Below, piece after piece: positions 13,571-21,927 of a DNA stretch of 32,525 bases; positions within the stretch are counted from its first letter, which is position 1, and every line of letters starts with the position of its first letter. Under the pieces are notes generated by a model. The model ran no database searches. It saw only the letters and a program-made list of their open reading frames with translations, and had not been told where the DNA came from. This DNA is from a virus, in IMG/VR virus record IMGVR_UViG_3300032011_000064, positions 1 through 32,525 of that record; one strand, written 5' to 3'. The position numbers and the translations under genes were made by a program.

Positions 13571-13591
13571 ACAATTATTAGATAGAAATCG

Positions 13592-13933
13592 ATGACTTTT
13601 TTTCAATCAGATGTAGTTCGTGCGGAGATGGTAGAGATTAGTGAACTTCAAGAAGAAGTTTATTCTAATGTCTTTAAGTTTCCTACTATGTCAAAGGATG
13701 ATCAACGTAATCATGTTGATATTCTTGAAAGGTTGATCGAAAAGCAACAAATTATGTACACTCGTTTGAGTTTATCTGATGATCCTGATGCAAAGAAGAT
13801 GAAAGAGCAGATTGTTGAATCTGCTAAAATGATGGGGTTCCCATCTAGTTCTGATATGAATCAAGCATTTAGTCAAATGGCTACTATGGTTGATGTATTG
13901 AAAAAACAGATTGACAGGAATCAATTTACCTAG
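13592..13933 (+). CDS. DUF1825-like protein
   Basis: The 113-residue protein matches in pattern the DUF1825 family shared by cyanobacteria and their phages: N-terminal FFQSDVVRAEMVEISELQEEVYSNVFKFPTMS, the helix ILERLIEKQQIMYTRLSLSDDPDA, and KMMGFP. It is predicted all-helical and soluble. Its function is unknown in host and phage; the shared family suggests host origin or mimicry. It lies between the gp59 region and gene 32. Confidence 0.78.
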   Translation: MTFFQSDVVRAEMVEISELQEEVYSNVFKFPTMSKDDQRNHVDILERLIEKQQIMYTRLSLSDDPDAKKMKEQIVESAKMMGFPSSSDMNQAFSQMATMVDVLKKQIDRNQFT

Positions 13934-13977
13934 TAACATATAAAGGTACACAAAAGCCAAATCTAAAAACAAATCTA

Positions 13978-14886
13978 ATGTCATTTAAAGACCTAAAAAA
14001 ACAGTCCTCTCTAGGATCTTTGACTCAAAAATTAGTCAAAGAAGTGGAGAAGATGAACAACACAAGTGGAGGTGCTGATGAGCGTCTCTGGAAGCCTGAA
14101 GTTGATAAAACAGGTAATGGTTATGCCGTAATTCGTTTCTTACCTTCCCCTGAAGGAGAAGAAATACCTTGGGCAAAAATGTATTCTCATGCATTCCAAG
14201 GACCAGGTGGATGGTATATTGAAAACTCTTTGACCACAACAGGTGGCAAGGATCCAGTTTCCGAATACAATCGTGAACTCTGGAATAGTGGTAATGAGTC
14301 AGATAAAGATGTAGTTCGTAGACAGAAGCGTAAGCTCTCTTACTATGCAAACATATATGTTGTAAAAGATCCTACCAATCCTCAAAATGAGGGTGGAGTA
14401 TTCCTCTACAAGTTTGGTAAGAAGATCTTTGATAAGGTTATGGAAGCAATGCAGCCTGAGTTTGAGGATGAGACCCCAATCAATCCTTTTGACTTCTGGC
14501 AAGGTGCAAACTTCAAGTTGAAGATAGTGAAGAAGGATGGTTACTGGAACTATGACAAGTCAGAGTTTGATAAAGTAACACCTGTTCTAGATGATGATGA
14601 TGCACTAGAAGCATTATGGAAGAAGCAGTATTCTCTTGCTGCTGTGACTGCTGCTGATCAGTTCAAGTCTTATGATGATCTTCAGAAACGTCTGAAGTAT
14701 GTTTTAGGACAAAAACCTGCTCGTCGTGTAGATGAGGAAGTGGTTGATGAGGACAACTCTCGTGGTTCTTTCCAACCTAACTTTGAGTCACGTAAGGCAG
14801 AAGAAACTGTGACTGCTGCTGTAGCATCTGCTAGTTCAGAGGAGGATGATGCACTATCATACTTTCAGAAGTTAGCTAACGAATAG
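13978..14886 (+). CDS. 32: Single-stranded DNA-binding protein gp32
   Basis: The 302-residue protein has the T4 gp32 layout: a basic N-terminal cooperativity segment (FKDLKKQSSLGSLTQKL), an OB-fold core (YAVIRFLPSPEGEEIPWAKMYSHAFQ, GGWYIENSL, KRKLSYYANIYVVKDPTNPQNEG, VFLYKFGKKIFDKV), and an acidic C-terminal tail (EEDDALSYFQKLANE) for binding partner proteins. T4 gp32 uses three Cys and a His for zinc; here there is no cysteine at all, and the region after WYIE reads NSLTTTGGKDPVSEYN, so zinc binding is lost. It coats ssDNA in replication and recombination. The two-hairpin element copy B follows the stop. Confidence 0.96.
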   Translation: MSFKDLKKQSSLGSLTQKLVKEVEKMNNTSGGADERLWKPEVDKTGNGYAVIRFLPSPEGEEIPWAKMYSHAFQGPGGWYIENSLTTTGGKDPVSEYNRELWNSGNESDKDVVRRQKRKLSYYANIYVVKDPTNPQNEGGVFLYKFGKKIFDKVMEAMQPEFEDETPINPFDFWQGANFKLKIVKKDGYWNYDKSEFDKVTPVLDDDDALEALWKKQYSLAAVTAADQFKSYDDLQKRLKYVLGQKPARRVDEEVVDEDNSRGSFQPNFESRKAEETVTAAVASASSEEDDALSYFQKLANE

Positions 14887-14896
14887 TTGAGGGAAA

Positions 14897-14967
14897 TTCG
14901 ATTTTTTATTCCAAAAAAGTCGAAATAAAAACTCCGAGTAAAAATTGCCCTATTACTTTTTTTATTG
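14897..14967. repeat. Two-hairpin element, copy B
   Basis: Same arrangement as copy A: an 11-bp stem (14897-14907 with 14914-14924, loop ATTCCA, one G-T pair), linker AAATAAAAACTCC, hairpin AGTAA/TTACT with the same loop, and a T run. It lies between the convergent genes 32 and 53, and the T run overlaps the gene 53 stop. Stem differences from copy A keep pairing (C-G to T-A, and C-G to T-G). Confidence 0.8.
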
Positions 14968-15633
14968 GAATAGTCTAATATTTTCTGCTCGTTTTAAGGT
15001 TTCACCGACATATTCGGTGGAACCTTTTTTATATTTTGTAATATCCTCTATGTCATCTAAGACAACACTTATATATTCTGGTTTTAGGATAAAAATTTCT
15101 CTTTTCTCATTTTCCAAATTTTCTTCATATTTGTAGTTTGTTATTGGTCTGGTGATATTATTTGCTTCAGTTAATCCCCCAATAAAAAAATCATAGTATG
15201 TAACATTATAATCTGAACTTACCTCTAATCCTTTAGGCACTATAACTACACCATTACTATTTTTAACTTCTACAGTTTCATAATGATGAATCCCATTATA
15301 TATTTTATTATAGTCATTATCATATTTGTCTAAAAGATATCTATCAAAATCTGCTTGAGGTAATGGCCATTCATTTGGGATATTAACTATATTATTTGCT
15401 AATAGAATTAACCAATCTAGAGTAGAATCTTCATATACTTCATTAGCGACATTATCTGGTCTAGCATCTCCTACGACAGTATATTTTTTAAAGAAAGTTA
15501 GGTTTTGGTAAATATCCTCTCTCAAAAAAACTCTCTTAAAAAGATTTTTAACAGTAATATAGTCTGATATTTTAGCATTAGGTAATCTGCTAACATATTC
15601 AAAATCTGGTATTAGACTAAAGTAGTTGGACAT
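14962..15633 (-). CDS. 53: Baseplate wedge protein gp53
   Basis: The 223-residue protein fits the T4 gp53 family: N-terminal YFSLIPDFEYVSRLPN, a middle LDWLILLANNIVNIPNEWPLPQADFDRYLLDKY, and a LysM-like C-terminal part. gp53 connects wedge subunits during baseplate assembly. It is slightly longer than T4 gp53. It lies one base downstream of gene 48 in a four-gene minus-strand operon. Confidence 0.88.
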   Translation of the reverse strand: MSNYFSLIPDFEYVSRLPNAKISDYITVKNLFKRVFLREDIYQNLTFFKKYTVVGDARPDNVANEVYEDSTLDWLILLANNIVNIPNEWPLPQADFDRYLLDKYDNDYNKIYNGIHHYETVEVKNSNGVVIVPKGLEVSSDYNVTYYDFFIGGLTEANNITRPITNYKYEENLENEKREIFILKPEYISVVLDDIEDITKYKKGSTEYVGETLKRAENIRLFQ

Positions 15634-15634
15634 T

Positions 15635-16957
15635 TTAGAAACCTATTGCGTCTGGTATTGGAACAGTATCACCATAATCATCATTATATATTGGATTAAG
15701 TTCAGAATAAGTCATAGTCATTTGATAAGCAGTCATTACACCATCTTCATAAGTTGAATAATTTCCATTAGGAGCATAATTAACACCAAATGACGATAAA
15801 GCACATTCCTTAAATTTATTTAAATATTTGTGATTTTTACCCTCAGAATTTCTATAGGATAATTGAAATGTATGAGGAGATTTCATAAACAACCTTGATT
15901 TTGTTCTAATTGGAGACATTCCTTGTTTAAAAAATCTAAGAATTTTGATGACAGTCATAGCTTCATCTTTATCTCTTGGGGCAAGAAGAAATTGGAAACT
16001 GAATGTTCTTAAGTTAGGACCACCAAATAATAATTCCATATTTGGGTTAGCAATTGCACCTGTAGTTCTTGTTAATAATTCAGAACTACCTGATGCCATT
16101 CCTGCAATAACTGCTGCAAGAGCACCCTTTGTATCATTAAATGCGTCAGCAATTTTTCTTGCTTGATTTCCTACTTCCTTAGCACCTTCTCCTAGATCTT
16201 GTACTGCAGTTAATGCGACATTAGCTTTTGCCATGTCTAGTGGACTCATGGAACCATCACCAAATCTAACACTAACAGAATCTTGAATGCCAGCAGGAAT
16301 TGGGAGTATTACTGATCCAATACTTCTTTTATCAATATCGGTGGATCTTTCACTAAAAGCAAAAGTTTTTTTATCAAATGTTTTGGGTTCATATTTCATC
16401 ATATCAAATTTTAGAAAATCTTGTCCATTACCTCCACTTTGTCTTAAAGAATTGGGAAAAACATATGCACCAAATCCTTTTTCTCTGGTTCCAATAGCAG
16501 ATACACCTGCTGTCCCATTAATTGTATTTGTTGCATCATCTATGTTTTTTAATTTGGCTGTATTTTGATCATTACCAGATTCAGTTCCTTGATTAGGTTT
16601 TCCGTTAGATCTATAATATTCTCTTGACTCTGCTGAAGTTGATACAAGTTGTGATTCTATACTAGCTGCTTGAACTTTAGAAGCATTAGTAATATTTTTT
16701 TGGGACTTAGCATCTCCTGTTATATCTGCACTTGCATCATCATTCCAATTTACTATTGATGGTTGACTGGATGATCTTTCTCCTATTACTCTTTCTCCAT
16801 CTCCGTTTTCATTACTGTATTCAACAATTTCTACTTTATATGTTTTATTTCCATCCAGATCTTTAGTGGGCGTTATTCTTGTGCTTGTATAAATTTTTCT
16901 TCTATTTTTACCTTTACCCACATTGACTGGGCTTATTTTACTAGTAACTGCAGACAT
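15635..16957 (-). CDS. 48: Baseplate tail-tube cap gp48
   Basis: The 440-residue protein has the gp48-like C-terminal half: NPNMELLFGGPNLRTFSFQF, APRDKDEAMTVIKILRFFKQGM, and a final MTAYQMTMTYSELNPIYNDDY. The N-terminal third is Ser/Asn/Thr-rich and probably flexible, and it makes the protein longer than T4 gp48. gp48 caps the hub and, with gp54, starts tail-tube assembly. Gene 54 is nearby on the opposite strand. Confidence 0.88.
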   Translation of the reverse strand: MSAVTSKISPVNVGKGKNRRKIYTSTRITPTKDLDGNKTYKVEIVEYSNENGDGERVIGERSSSQPSIVNWNDDASADITGDAKSQKNITNASKVQAASIESQLVSTSAESREYYRSNGKPNQGTESGNDQNTAKLKNIDDATNTINGTAGVSAIGTREKGFGAYVFPNSLRQSGGNGQDFLKFDMMKYEPKTFDKKTFAFSERSTDIDKRSIGSVILPIPAGIQDSVSVRFGDGSMSPLDMAKANVALTAVQDLGEGAKEVGNQARKIADAFNDTKGALAAVIAGMASGSSELLTRTTGAIANPNMELLFGGPNLRTFSFQFLLAPRDKDEAMTVIKILRFFKQGMSPIRTKSRLFMKSPHTFQLSYRNSEGKNHKYLNKFKECALSSFGVNYAPNGNYSTYEDGVMTAYQMTMTYSELNPIYNDDYGDTVPIPDAIGF

Positions 16958-16971
16958 CAGATATAATCTTT

Positions 16972-17325
16972 TTACTTATTTAGGATGAATTTACCGTAAG
17001 GAAATCGGAGAAGGTCATCAAGTTCATCATAATCAACAATATAGAGTTGTCCTGCTAGTTCTTCCCATGTATAATTGCGAGATTGTCTCCAATGAAAGTT
17101 CAATCCTTTAAACCCCCAAGATTGTAAATCGGTACAAGCAATCAAAGGATGTTGGTCATATGTAATATTAGGAGTTTTTGCGTTGTATATAAAGGTATAG
17201 AATTGTCCTATTTCAGGTATAGGGGTTACTGTAGAATTTAATGCTTCCATAATAAGAAGCATCATTTCTTCAGGATCGCCTATAGATTTTTCTAAATCTT
17301 CGTTAATTTCTTCAATTCTATTCAT
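16972..17325 (-). CDS. Hypothetical protein in baseplate operon
   Basis: The 117-residue protein has an acidic helical N-terminus and an aromatic C-terminal half (SWGFKGLNFHWRQSRNYTWEELAGQLYIVDYDEL). It overlaps gene 4 by four bases and precedes gene 48, so it is co-transcribed with structural genes. I remember similar sequences at this position in cyanomyoviruses, without assigned function. A virion or assembly role is inferred from context only. Confidence 0.75.
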   Translation of the reverse strand: MNRIEEINEDLEKSIGDPEEMMLLIMEALNSTVTPIPEIGQFYTFIYNAKTPNITYDQHPLIACTDLQSWGFKGLNFHWRQSRNYTWEELAGQLYIVDYDELDDLLRFPYGKFILNK

Positions 17326-17765
17326 TTGATACCTAATTCTTTTTCGGTAATAATCTTAAATTCAATTTTTCTGTCTTTACACCATTCATCTGCTGATTTC
17401 CATTTTGCTTGATTTATAGCGTATGTCTTACATTCAAAAAGATATGATTTAGTCACTCTTTTTCTTTTCTTGGGTGATTTGGTTTGTTTAAGAGGTTTTA
17501 CCTCAATAACATAGGTTTTAAGTTTACCTGTTTTTTCTTTCACCTTTATGATAAAATCTGGAAAATAACGATGAACTCTTTTATCAACTGGAGATAAGTA
17601 AGGAATAAAGAATTCTTCACTTCCCCACTCAACAATATTTTCATTTATATCACACCAATTGCAAAATCTTCTTTCCCAAGAACTACGGCAAATAATATTA
17701 GTTATATCACCTTTATATTTTTTAGGTTTCTTGGGTTTGAATATGCTTTTAATACTTTCTGCCAT
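17322..17765 (-). CDS. 4: Head completion protein gp4
   Basis: The 147-residue protein resembles T4 gp4 (gp50/65), a head completion factor with a TnsA-like nuclease fold. Visible candidates for the active site are E31 in CRSSWERRFCNWCD, D70 in HRYFPDFII, and E88-x-K90 in YVIEVKP. It has a basic N-terminus (KPKKPKKYK). gp4 acts after packaging, before tail joining. It is the first gene of the minus-strand operon, 32 bases downstream of a perfect late promoter motif. Confidence 0.92.
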   Translation of the reverse strand: MAESIKSIFKPKKPKKYKGDITNIICRSSWERRFCNWCDINENIVEWGSEEFFIPYLSPVDKRVHRYFPDFIIKVKEKTGKLKTYVIEVKPLKQTKSPKKRKRVTKSYLFECKTYAINQAKWKSADEWCKDRKIEFKIITEKELGIK

Positions 17766-17797
17766 TTCTCTTATACATATTATATAAGGTCAAATAA

Positions 17798-17805
17798 TAT
17801 TTATA
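17798..17805 (-). promoter_or_regulatory. T4-type late promoter for gene 4 operon
   Basis: The minus strand reads TATAAATA, identical to the T4 late -10 consensus, in the gap between divergent genes 4 and 54. It lies 32 bases before the gene 4 ATG. It is consistent with the presence of gene 33. Confidence 0.7.
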
Positions 17806-17807
17806 AA

Positions 17808-18623
17808 ATGCCAAGGACATTTAACGTATCTGACATTAAAGCAAATTTATTAAAACCAGCAACAACTTCTCATTTTGAAGTTAATATACCTATTATTGAT
17901 GCGCTAAGAGTAAAAGGAAAATATAATCCTATAGATCAGAATCAGATTCAATTATTATGTTCAGAAGCATCTTTGCCTGGATCTAATTTAGCAACATTTG
18001 AAATTAATAATGATCGAATGGGTGTAACAGAAAAGCACGTTCATAGAAGAATATTTGATGATAGAATAGATTTAACTTTTTATGTTGATGCTGGAGCTTA
18101 TAAACCAATTGCTTTTTTTGAAGACTGGATAAATTATATCACTAGTCCTGCAGAAGATGCGGCAAAAGATTCAAATCCCACACTTAACAAAGAAATGGGT
18201 GAATATTTTTATAGGATGAGGTATCCTCAAGGTGATGATGGTTATATGGCTCAACAAGGGCTAACAGTTACAAAATTTGAGAAAGATCAAGCACTTGGTG
18301 GTGGTGCGTTAGAATATAAATTTGTAAACGCATTCCCTTTGGCAATAAATTCTATGCCAGTTTCTTATGATGGATCTTCATTATTAAAATGCACAGTATC
18401 GATGAGTTATATAAGGTATATTGTAACGCAGATAGAAACAGGTGGAACAGAGAATGATAAAGAGGCTATAAGAGAAATGATGAGGGGAAAAAATCCAGAT
18501 CCCATTAAGCAAGCACAAATAAACTCTCAAGGAGATATACCTTTTCCTGATACGTTAGGAATAGCAATAATGATGGGTCCAGATGGTGTCGCACGAAATG
18601 CAGCAACTGGAGAACCTATATAA
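17808..18623 (+). CDS. 54: Baseplate tail-tube initiator gp54
   Basis: The 271-residue protein belongs to the tail-tube/gp54 class: FNVSDIKANLLKPATTSHFEVNIP at the N-terminus, LLCSEASLPGSNLATFEI, RIFDDRIDLTFYVDAG, FFEDWINYI, and a C-terminal VSMSYIRYIV strand. These are features shared by gp19-like tube proteins and gp54. Its place next to 48, 53 and 26 favours gp54, which starts tube polymerisation on the baseplate. The first ATG has no ribosome site, only AT-rich sequence. Confidence 0.8.
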   Translation: MPRTFNVSDIKANLLKPATTSHFEVNIPIIDALRVKGKYNPIDQNQIQLLCSEASLPGSNLATFEINNDRMGVTEKHVHRRIFDDRIDLTFYVDAGAYKPIAFFEDWINYITSPAEDAAKDSNPTLNKEMGEYFYRMRYPQGDDGYMAQQGLTVTKFEKDQALGGGALEYKFVNAFPLAINSMPVSYDGSSLLKCTVSMSYIRYIVTQIETGGTENDKEAIREMMRGKNPDPIKQAQINSQGDIPFPDTLGIAIMMGPDGVARNAATGEPI

Positions 18624-18629
18624 ACCACA

Positions 18630-18637
18630 CTAAATAA
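18630..18637 (+). promoter_or_regulatory. CTAAATAA motif, possible late promoter
   Basis: CTAAATAA lies in the 40-base gap between genes 54 and 26, 26 bases before the gene 26 ATG. It is the same octamer as at 8440 and 10526. Confidence 0.4.
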
Positions 18638-18663
18638 ACATACTGAAGTGCTTATAGGACATT

Positions 18664-19383
18664 ATGCCTTTACCAAAAATTGCCACTCCCACCTATGAGT
18701 TGGAGTTACCTTCCACAGGTGCATCTATTAATTATAGACCATTTCTTGTAAAAGAAGAAAAGGTTCTTGTGATTGCTTTAGAGAGTGAAGATAATAAACA
18801 AATTACTACTGCTATCAAATCAGTTCTTAAAAACTGTATTCTTAGTAAAGGAATTAAAGTAGAAGATCTTCCTACATTTGATATTGAATATTTGTTCCTC
18901 AATATTCGAGGTAAATCTGTTGGAGAAGATTTAGAAGTAAATATTATTTGCCCTGATGATGAGAAGACTCAGGTTCCAGTAACAATTGCTTTAGATGAAA
19001 TTGAAGTTCAAAAGGATGATAAACATACTAATAAAATCAAAATAGATGACTCTATTATGATGGAAATGAAGTATCCATCACTTGAACAATTTATTAAGAA
19101 TAATTTTGATTTTAATGAAAAAAATATGATGGATCAATCATTTGAATTGATCGCAGCTTGTATTGATAAGGTTTATACTGAAGATGAAGTATGGACTGCT
19201 GCTGATTGTACTAAGAAGGAAATGAAAGATTTCTTAGAACAAATGAATTCTCAACAATTCAAAGAGATTGAAACCTTCTTTGAGACTATGCCTAAATTAT
19301 CTCACACTATTAGTGTTACTAATCCTAAGACAAAAGTGAAAAGTGATGTGGTGTTGGAAGGATTATCGTCTTTTTTCGCATAG
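18664..19383 (+). CDS. 26: Baseplate hub subunit gp26
   Basis: The 239-residue protein matches the gp26 pattern: PLPKIATPTYELELPSTG, INYRPFLVKEEKVLVIALES, PTFDIEYLFLNIRGKSVGE, a possible zinc-like single Cys (NIICPDDE), and a C-terminal helix region ending in VLEGLSSFFA. gp26 takes part in hub assembly in T4. It is followed directly by gene 51, as in T4. Confidence 0.9.
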   Translation: MPLPKIATPTYELELPSTGASINYRPFLVKEEKVLVIALESEDNKQITTAIKSVLKNCILSKGIKVEDLPTFDIEYLFLNIRGKSVGEDLEVNIICPDDEKTQVPVTIALDEIEVQKDDKHTNKIKIDDSIMMEMKYPSLEQFIKNNFDFNEKNMMDQSFELIAACIDKVYTEDEVWTAADCTKKEMKDFLEQMNSQQFKEIETFFETMPKLSHTISVTNPKTKVKSDVVLEGLSSFFA

Positions 19384-19394
19384 CCCTACTGCAC

Positions 19395-19568
19395 ATGAGT
19401 TTGGAGGATTACTTCAGACTAAATTTTGCCTTGATGCAGTATCATAAATACAGCTTAACAGAGATTGAAAATATGATGCCTTGGGAACGAGACATCTATG
19501 TGGCTCTACTTCAACAACATCTTGAGGAAGAAAAATTAAAGCAACAGCAACAAGCGAATGCCCGTTAA
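19395..19568 (+). CDS. 51: Baseplate hub assembly protein gp51
   Basis: This 57-residue ORF (start MSLEDYFRLNFALMQYHKYS) starts 11 bases after gene 26 and overlaps the next gene by 11 bases. The pattern LTEIENMMPWERDIYVALLQQHLEEE is the gp51 hallmark. gp51 is a small catalyst of hub assembly in T4. The short length, order after 26 and motif make the call fairly safe. A CATAAATA box (19443-19450) lies inside it. Confidence 0.85.
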   Translation: MSLEDYFRLNFALMQYHKYSLTEIENMMPWERDIYVALLQQHLEEEKLKQQQQANAR

Positions 19569-21927
19569 GATCAGTCCATTAAAAATACTTAACGATCTCG
19601 GATATGAGATGGTAGACATCGAATCCGATGAGGACTATCTTAGTGCCTTGATGGAAGCTATAGTTAGTTTGCAAGGAGATGGTGGTAGTGGACGTGCAAG
19701 AGCAGATATTTTACAAGAAGAATTAATAAGAGTAAGAAAGGAAAGAAAGGCATCTGCACCAAGTGCAGGAATGAAAGTAACTCAGAAAAAAATAAGCACT
19801 TCTAAGTTTTTTGGAAGAGAAGAAAAGAAGAAAACACAAGCAGATACTACAGGAACCAGTTCTCTTTCTGTTAGAAGTAAAACTGGAAAATTAGATACTA
19901 AAAAACTTATCCCAGAACCTACTCAAGAAAAAGGAGGAGTATTAGCAGCCATTCTTTCTGGTGTTAATTCTATTGTTGATACATTAAAAGGAGAGAAAAA
20001 ACAAGATAAGAAACATTTTTCTTTTTTAAGGAAATTGATGGAGACTTCTAAAAGAAGAAAGAAAGAAAATAAATTAGAATTTAAAGTATTTGAAGGTTTA
20101 AAGAAGACAGTAACTAAAGTATTGGAACCTATGAAGAGTGCCTGGAGTAAGTTCATAGAATTTGTAGGAAATGTTCTTCTTGGTAACGTCCTTTTTAAAA
20201 TTTTAAATTGGATGGGTAATCCTGAAAATCAAGGGAAGTTGAATAGTATTATCAAATTTTTTGAGGATTGGTGGCCTGTACTTTTAGGGGGATATTTGAT
20301 ATTTGGAAATGCTTTAACTGGATTTGCTTTGGGATTATTGAAAAATATGGTAGTCTGGGGAGCTAAACTTGTTGCAACAGTTATTCCAGCACTTCTTAAA
20401 GCTGCTACCGCCATGGGACCGTGGGGACTAGCTGCCGCTGCTGTTTTGGGGGGAGGAATATATTTAGCTACGAGGAAGAAAAAAGAACCTGATCAAGATA
20501 TGGGGGATGATGGTGATGGTACGACAACAGAAAGAACCTCTCAATCCTTTACAACTAGGGGTGGTCCTGAAGCTGAGCAACTAAAAAACCAAATGGCAGA
20601 GAGTCGTGGAGAGGAAACTCAAGGATTTAAAGGAGGTGGATTAGTTGAACATGGTAATAAAGCTACTAAACAAGCTTCAAATATAATTCAAGGATTTAAT
20701 GAAGGTGGTCCAGTTATGGGTTATGGAATGGGTGAGATAAATCCAGATCAATTTGTTTTCAATAAGCAGGAATTTAAGAGTCATTATATAACGAAAGGTG
20801 ATAAGGTTATAAAGGATAAGGAAACTTTTACTGATATTGGTGGTTCTATTGGAGTTCCTGATTTGATAGAACATCAAACCCAACTGGTTGAATCTCTGCG
20901 TAAGGTAAAGGGATATGAAGATATTAATTTTATGGATGTTATGGAATATCCTAATAATCGGGGAAGACTTGTGGGTATGCCAGAAGAAACACTTTACCCT
21001 ATTCTTAATGCTAGTGATGCAGCAAAAGCAACAAGTGAAAAGATTAACGAAGGACACCGAAGATTTTTGGAAAATAATGATTTAATAAAACCTGATGGGG
21101 GTGTAAAGGGTTATAGTTATTTTGATGGAAAATTAAAAGTTGATGGTGAAGGAGAAAGAGATGCAGTTTTGGCAGAAGGTGCAATTAGAAAATTTAATAA
21201 AGGTGGATCAGTTCCTGGAAGTGGTAACAAGGATACAGTTCCTGCGATGTTAACTCCTGGTGAGTTTGTAATGAGTAAGGGAGCAGTCAATAAGTATGGA
21301 GTTGATGCTTTAGAGAATATGAATTCAGCTGCTGGTTCAGTTAAGAAATCTAAGAAGGATGATACAGTTCCTTCTATGTTAACTCCTGGTGAATTTGTTG
21401 TTTCAGCACCTGCAGTTCAGAAGTATGGTGTTGATACAATGGAGTCTATGAATTCTATGGGTGGAGGAACTAATAAACCTGAATTGAAAGAATCTGATGA
21501 AAGTGTATCAGTTAATAATGGAGGTTTAATTGGTGATTATAACAATATGAAATCTAATTATTCTACAGGAGGATTGGTTCAATATTTCCAAGGTGGTGGT
21601 TCTCCAGTAATACCTGAAGAATCGACAGGTTTCTTTAAGGGTATTGGTAATATTATGGGTGGTAAGACTTTTTCTGGTGAGGATCGTGTTAAACCACAAA
21701 GAGGTAGAGGGCAAGGTAATAAAATAAGAGCAGTAAGTTCTACATCTAAGCAACCAAATATAGAACCATCAGAGAAAAAGAAAAATGTTATTCGTGCATA
21801 TGAGCAGGAAAAAAATAAAATGTCAGATAGTCCAAATATTGAAAAATCTAATAGTGAAATACCTCAGTTTAATGTTATTGGTGGTAGGTCTGGTCCAAAA
21901 ATAAAAGTATTGGGGATTAGTGTATAA
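19558..21927 (+). CDS. Tape-measure-like tail protein 1
   Basis: The 789-residue protein has a charged, Lys-rich N-terminal third, a central hydrophobic block (about residues 200-305, with GNVLLGNVLFKILNWM and WWPVLLGGYLIFGNAL) holding several possible membrane segments, then a Gly-rich part. That part contains two repeats of the motif DTVPxMLTPGEFVxS...KYGVD (about residues 557-620). The TPGEFV motif is common in phage tail tape-measure proteins. Its place after gene 51 and before hub genes corresponds to T4 genes 27-29. I infer it helps set tail length or forms the ejected membrane-inserting rod. No close match recalled. Confidence 0.65.
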   Translation: MPVKISPLKILNDLGYEMVDIESDEDYLSALMEAIVSLQGDGGSGRARADILQEELIRVRKERKASAPSAGMKVTQKKISTSKFFGREEKKKTQADTTGTSSLSVRSKTGKLDTKKLIPEPTQEKGGVLAAILSGVNSIVDTLKGEKKQDKKHFSFLRKLMETSKRRKKENKLEFKVFEGLKKTVTKVLEPMKSAWSKFIEFVGNVLLGNVLFKILNWMGNPENQGKLNSIIKFFEDWWPVLLGGYLIFGNALTGFALGLLKNMVVWGAKLVATVIPALLKAATAMGPWGLAAAAVLGGGIYLATRKKKEPDQDMGDDGDGTTTERTSQSFTTRGGPEAEQLKNQMAESRGEETQGFKGGGLVEHGNKATKQASNIIQGFNEGGPVMGYGMGEINPDQFVFNKQEFKSHYITKGDKVIKDKETFTDIGGSIGVPDLIEHQTQLVESLRKVKGYEDINFMDVMEYPNNRGRLVGMPEETLYPILNASDAAKATSEKINEGHRRFLENNDLIKPDGGVKGYSYFDGKLKVDGEGERDAVLAEGAIRKFNKGGSVPGSGNKDTVPAMLTPGEFVMSKGAVNKYGVDALENMNSAAGSVKKSKKDDTVPSMLTPGEFVVSAPAVQKYGVDTMESMNSMGGGTNKPELKESDESVSVNNGGLIGDYNNMKSNYSTGGLVQYFQGGGSPVIPEESTGFFKGIGNIMGGKTFSGEDRVKPQRGRGQGNKIRAVSSTSKQPNIEPSEKKKNVIRAYEQEKNKMSDSPNIEKSNSEIPQFNVIGGRSGPKIKVLGISV

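Noticed and set aside
15945-16568. Two plus-strand open frames inside gene 48
   Set aside because: They are antisense to a well-supported baseplate gene, with no ribosome site and no familiar motif.
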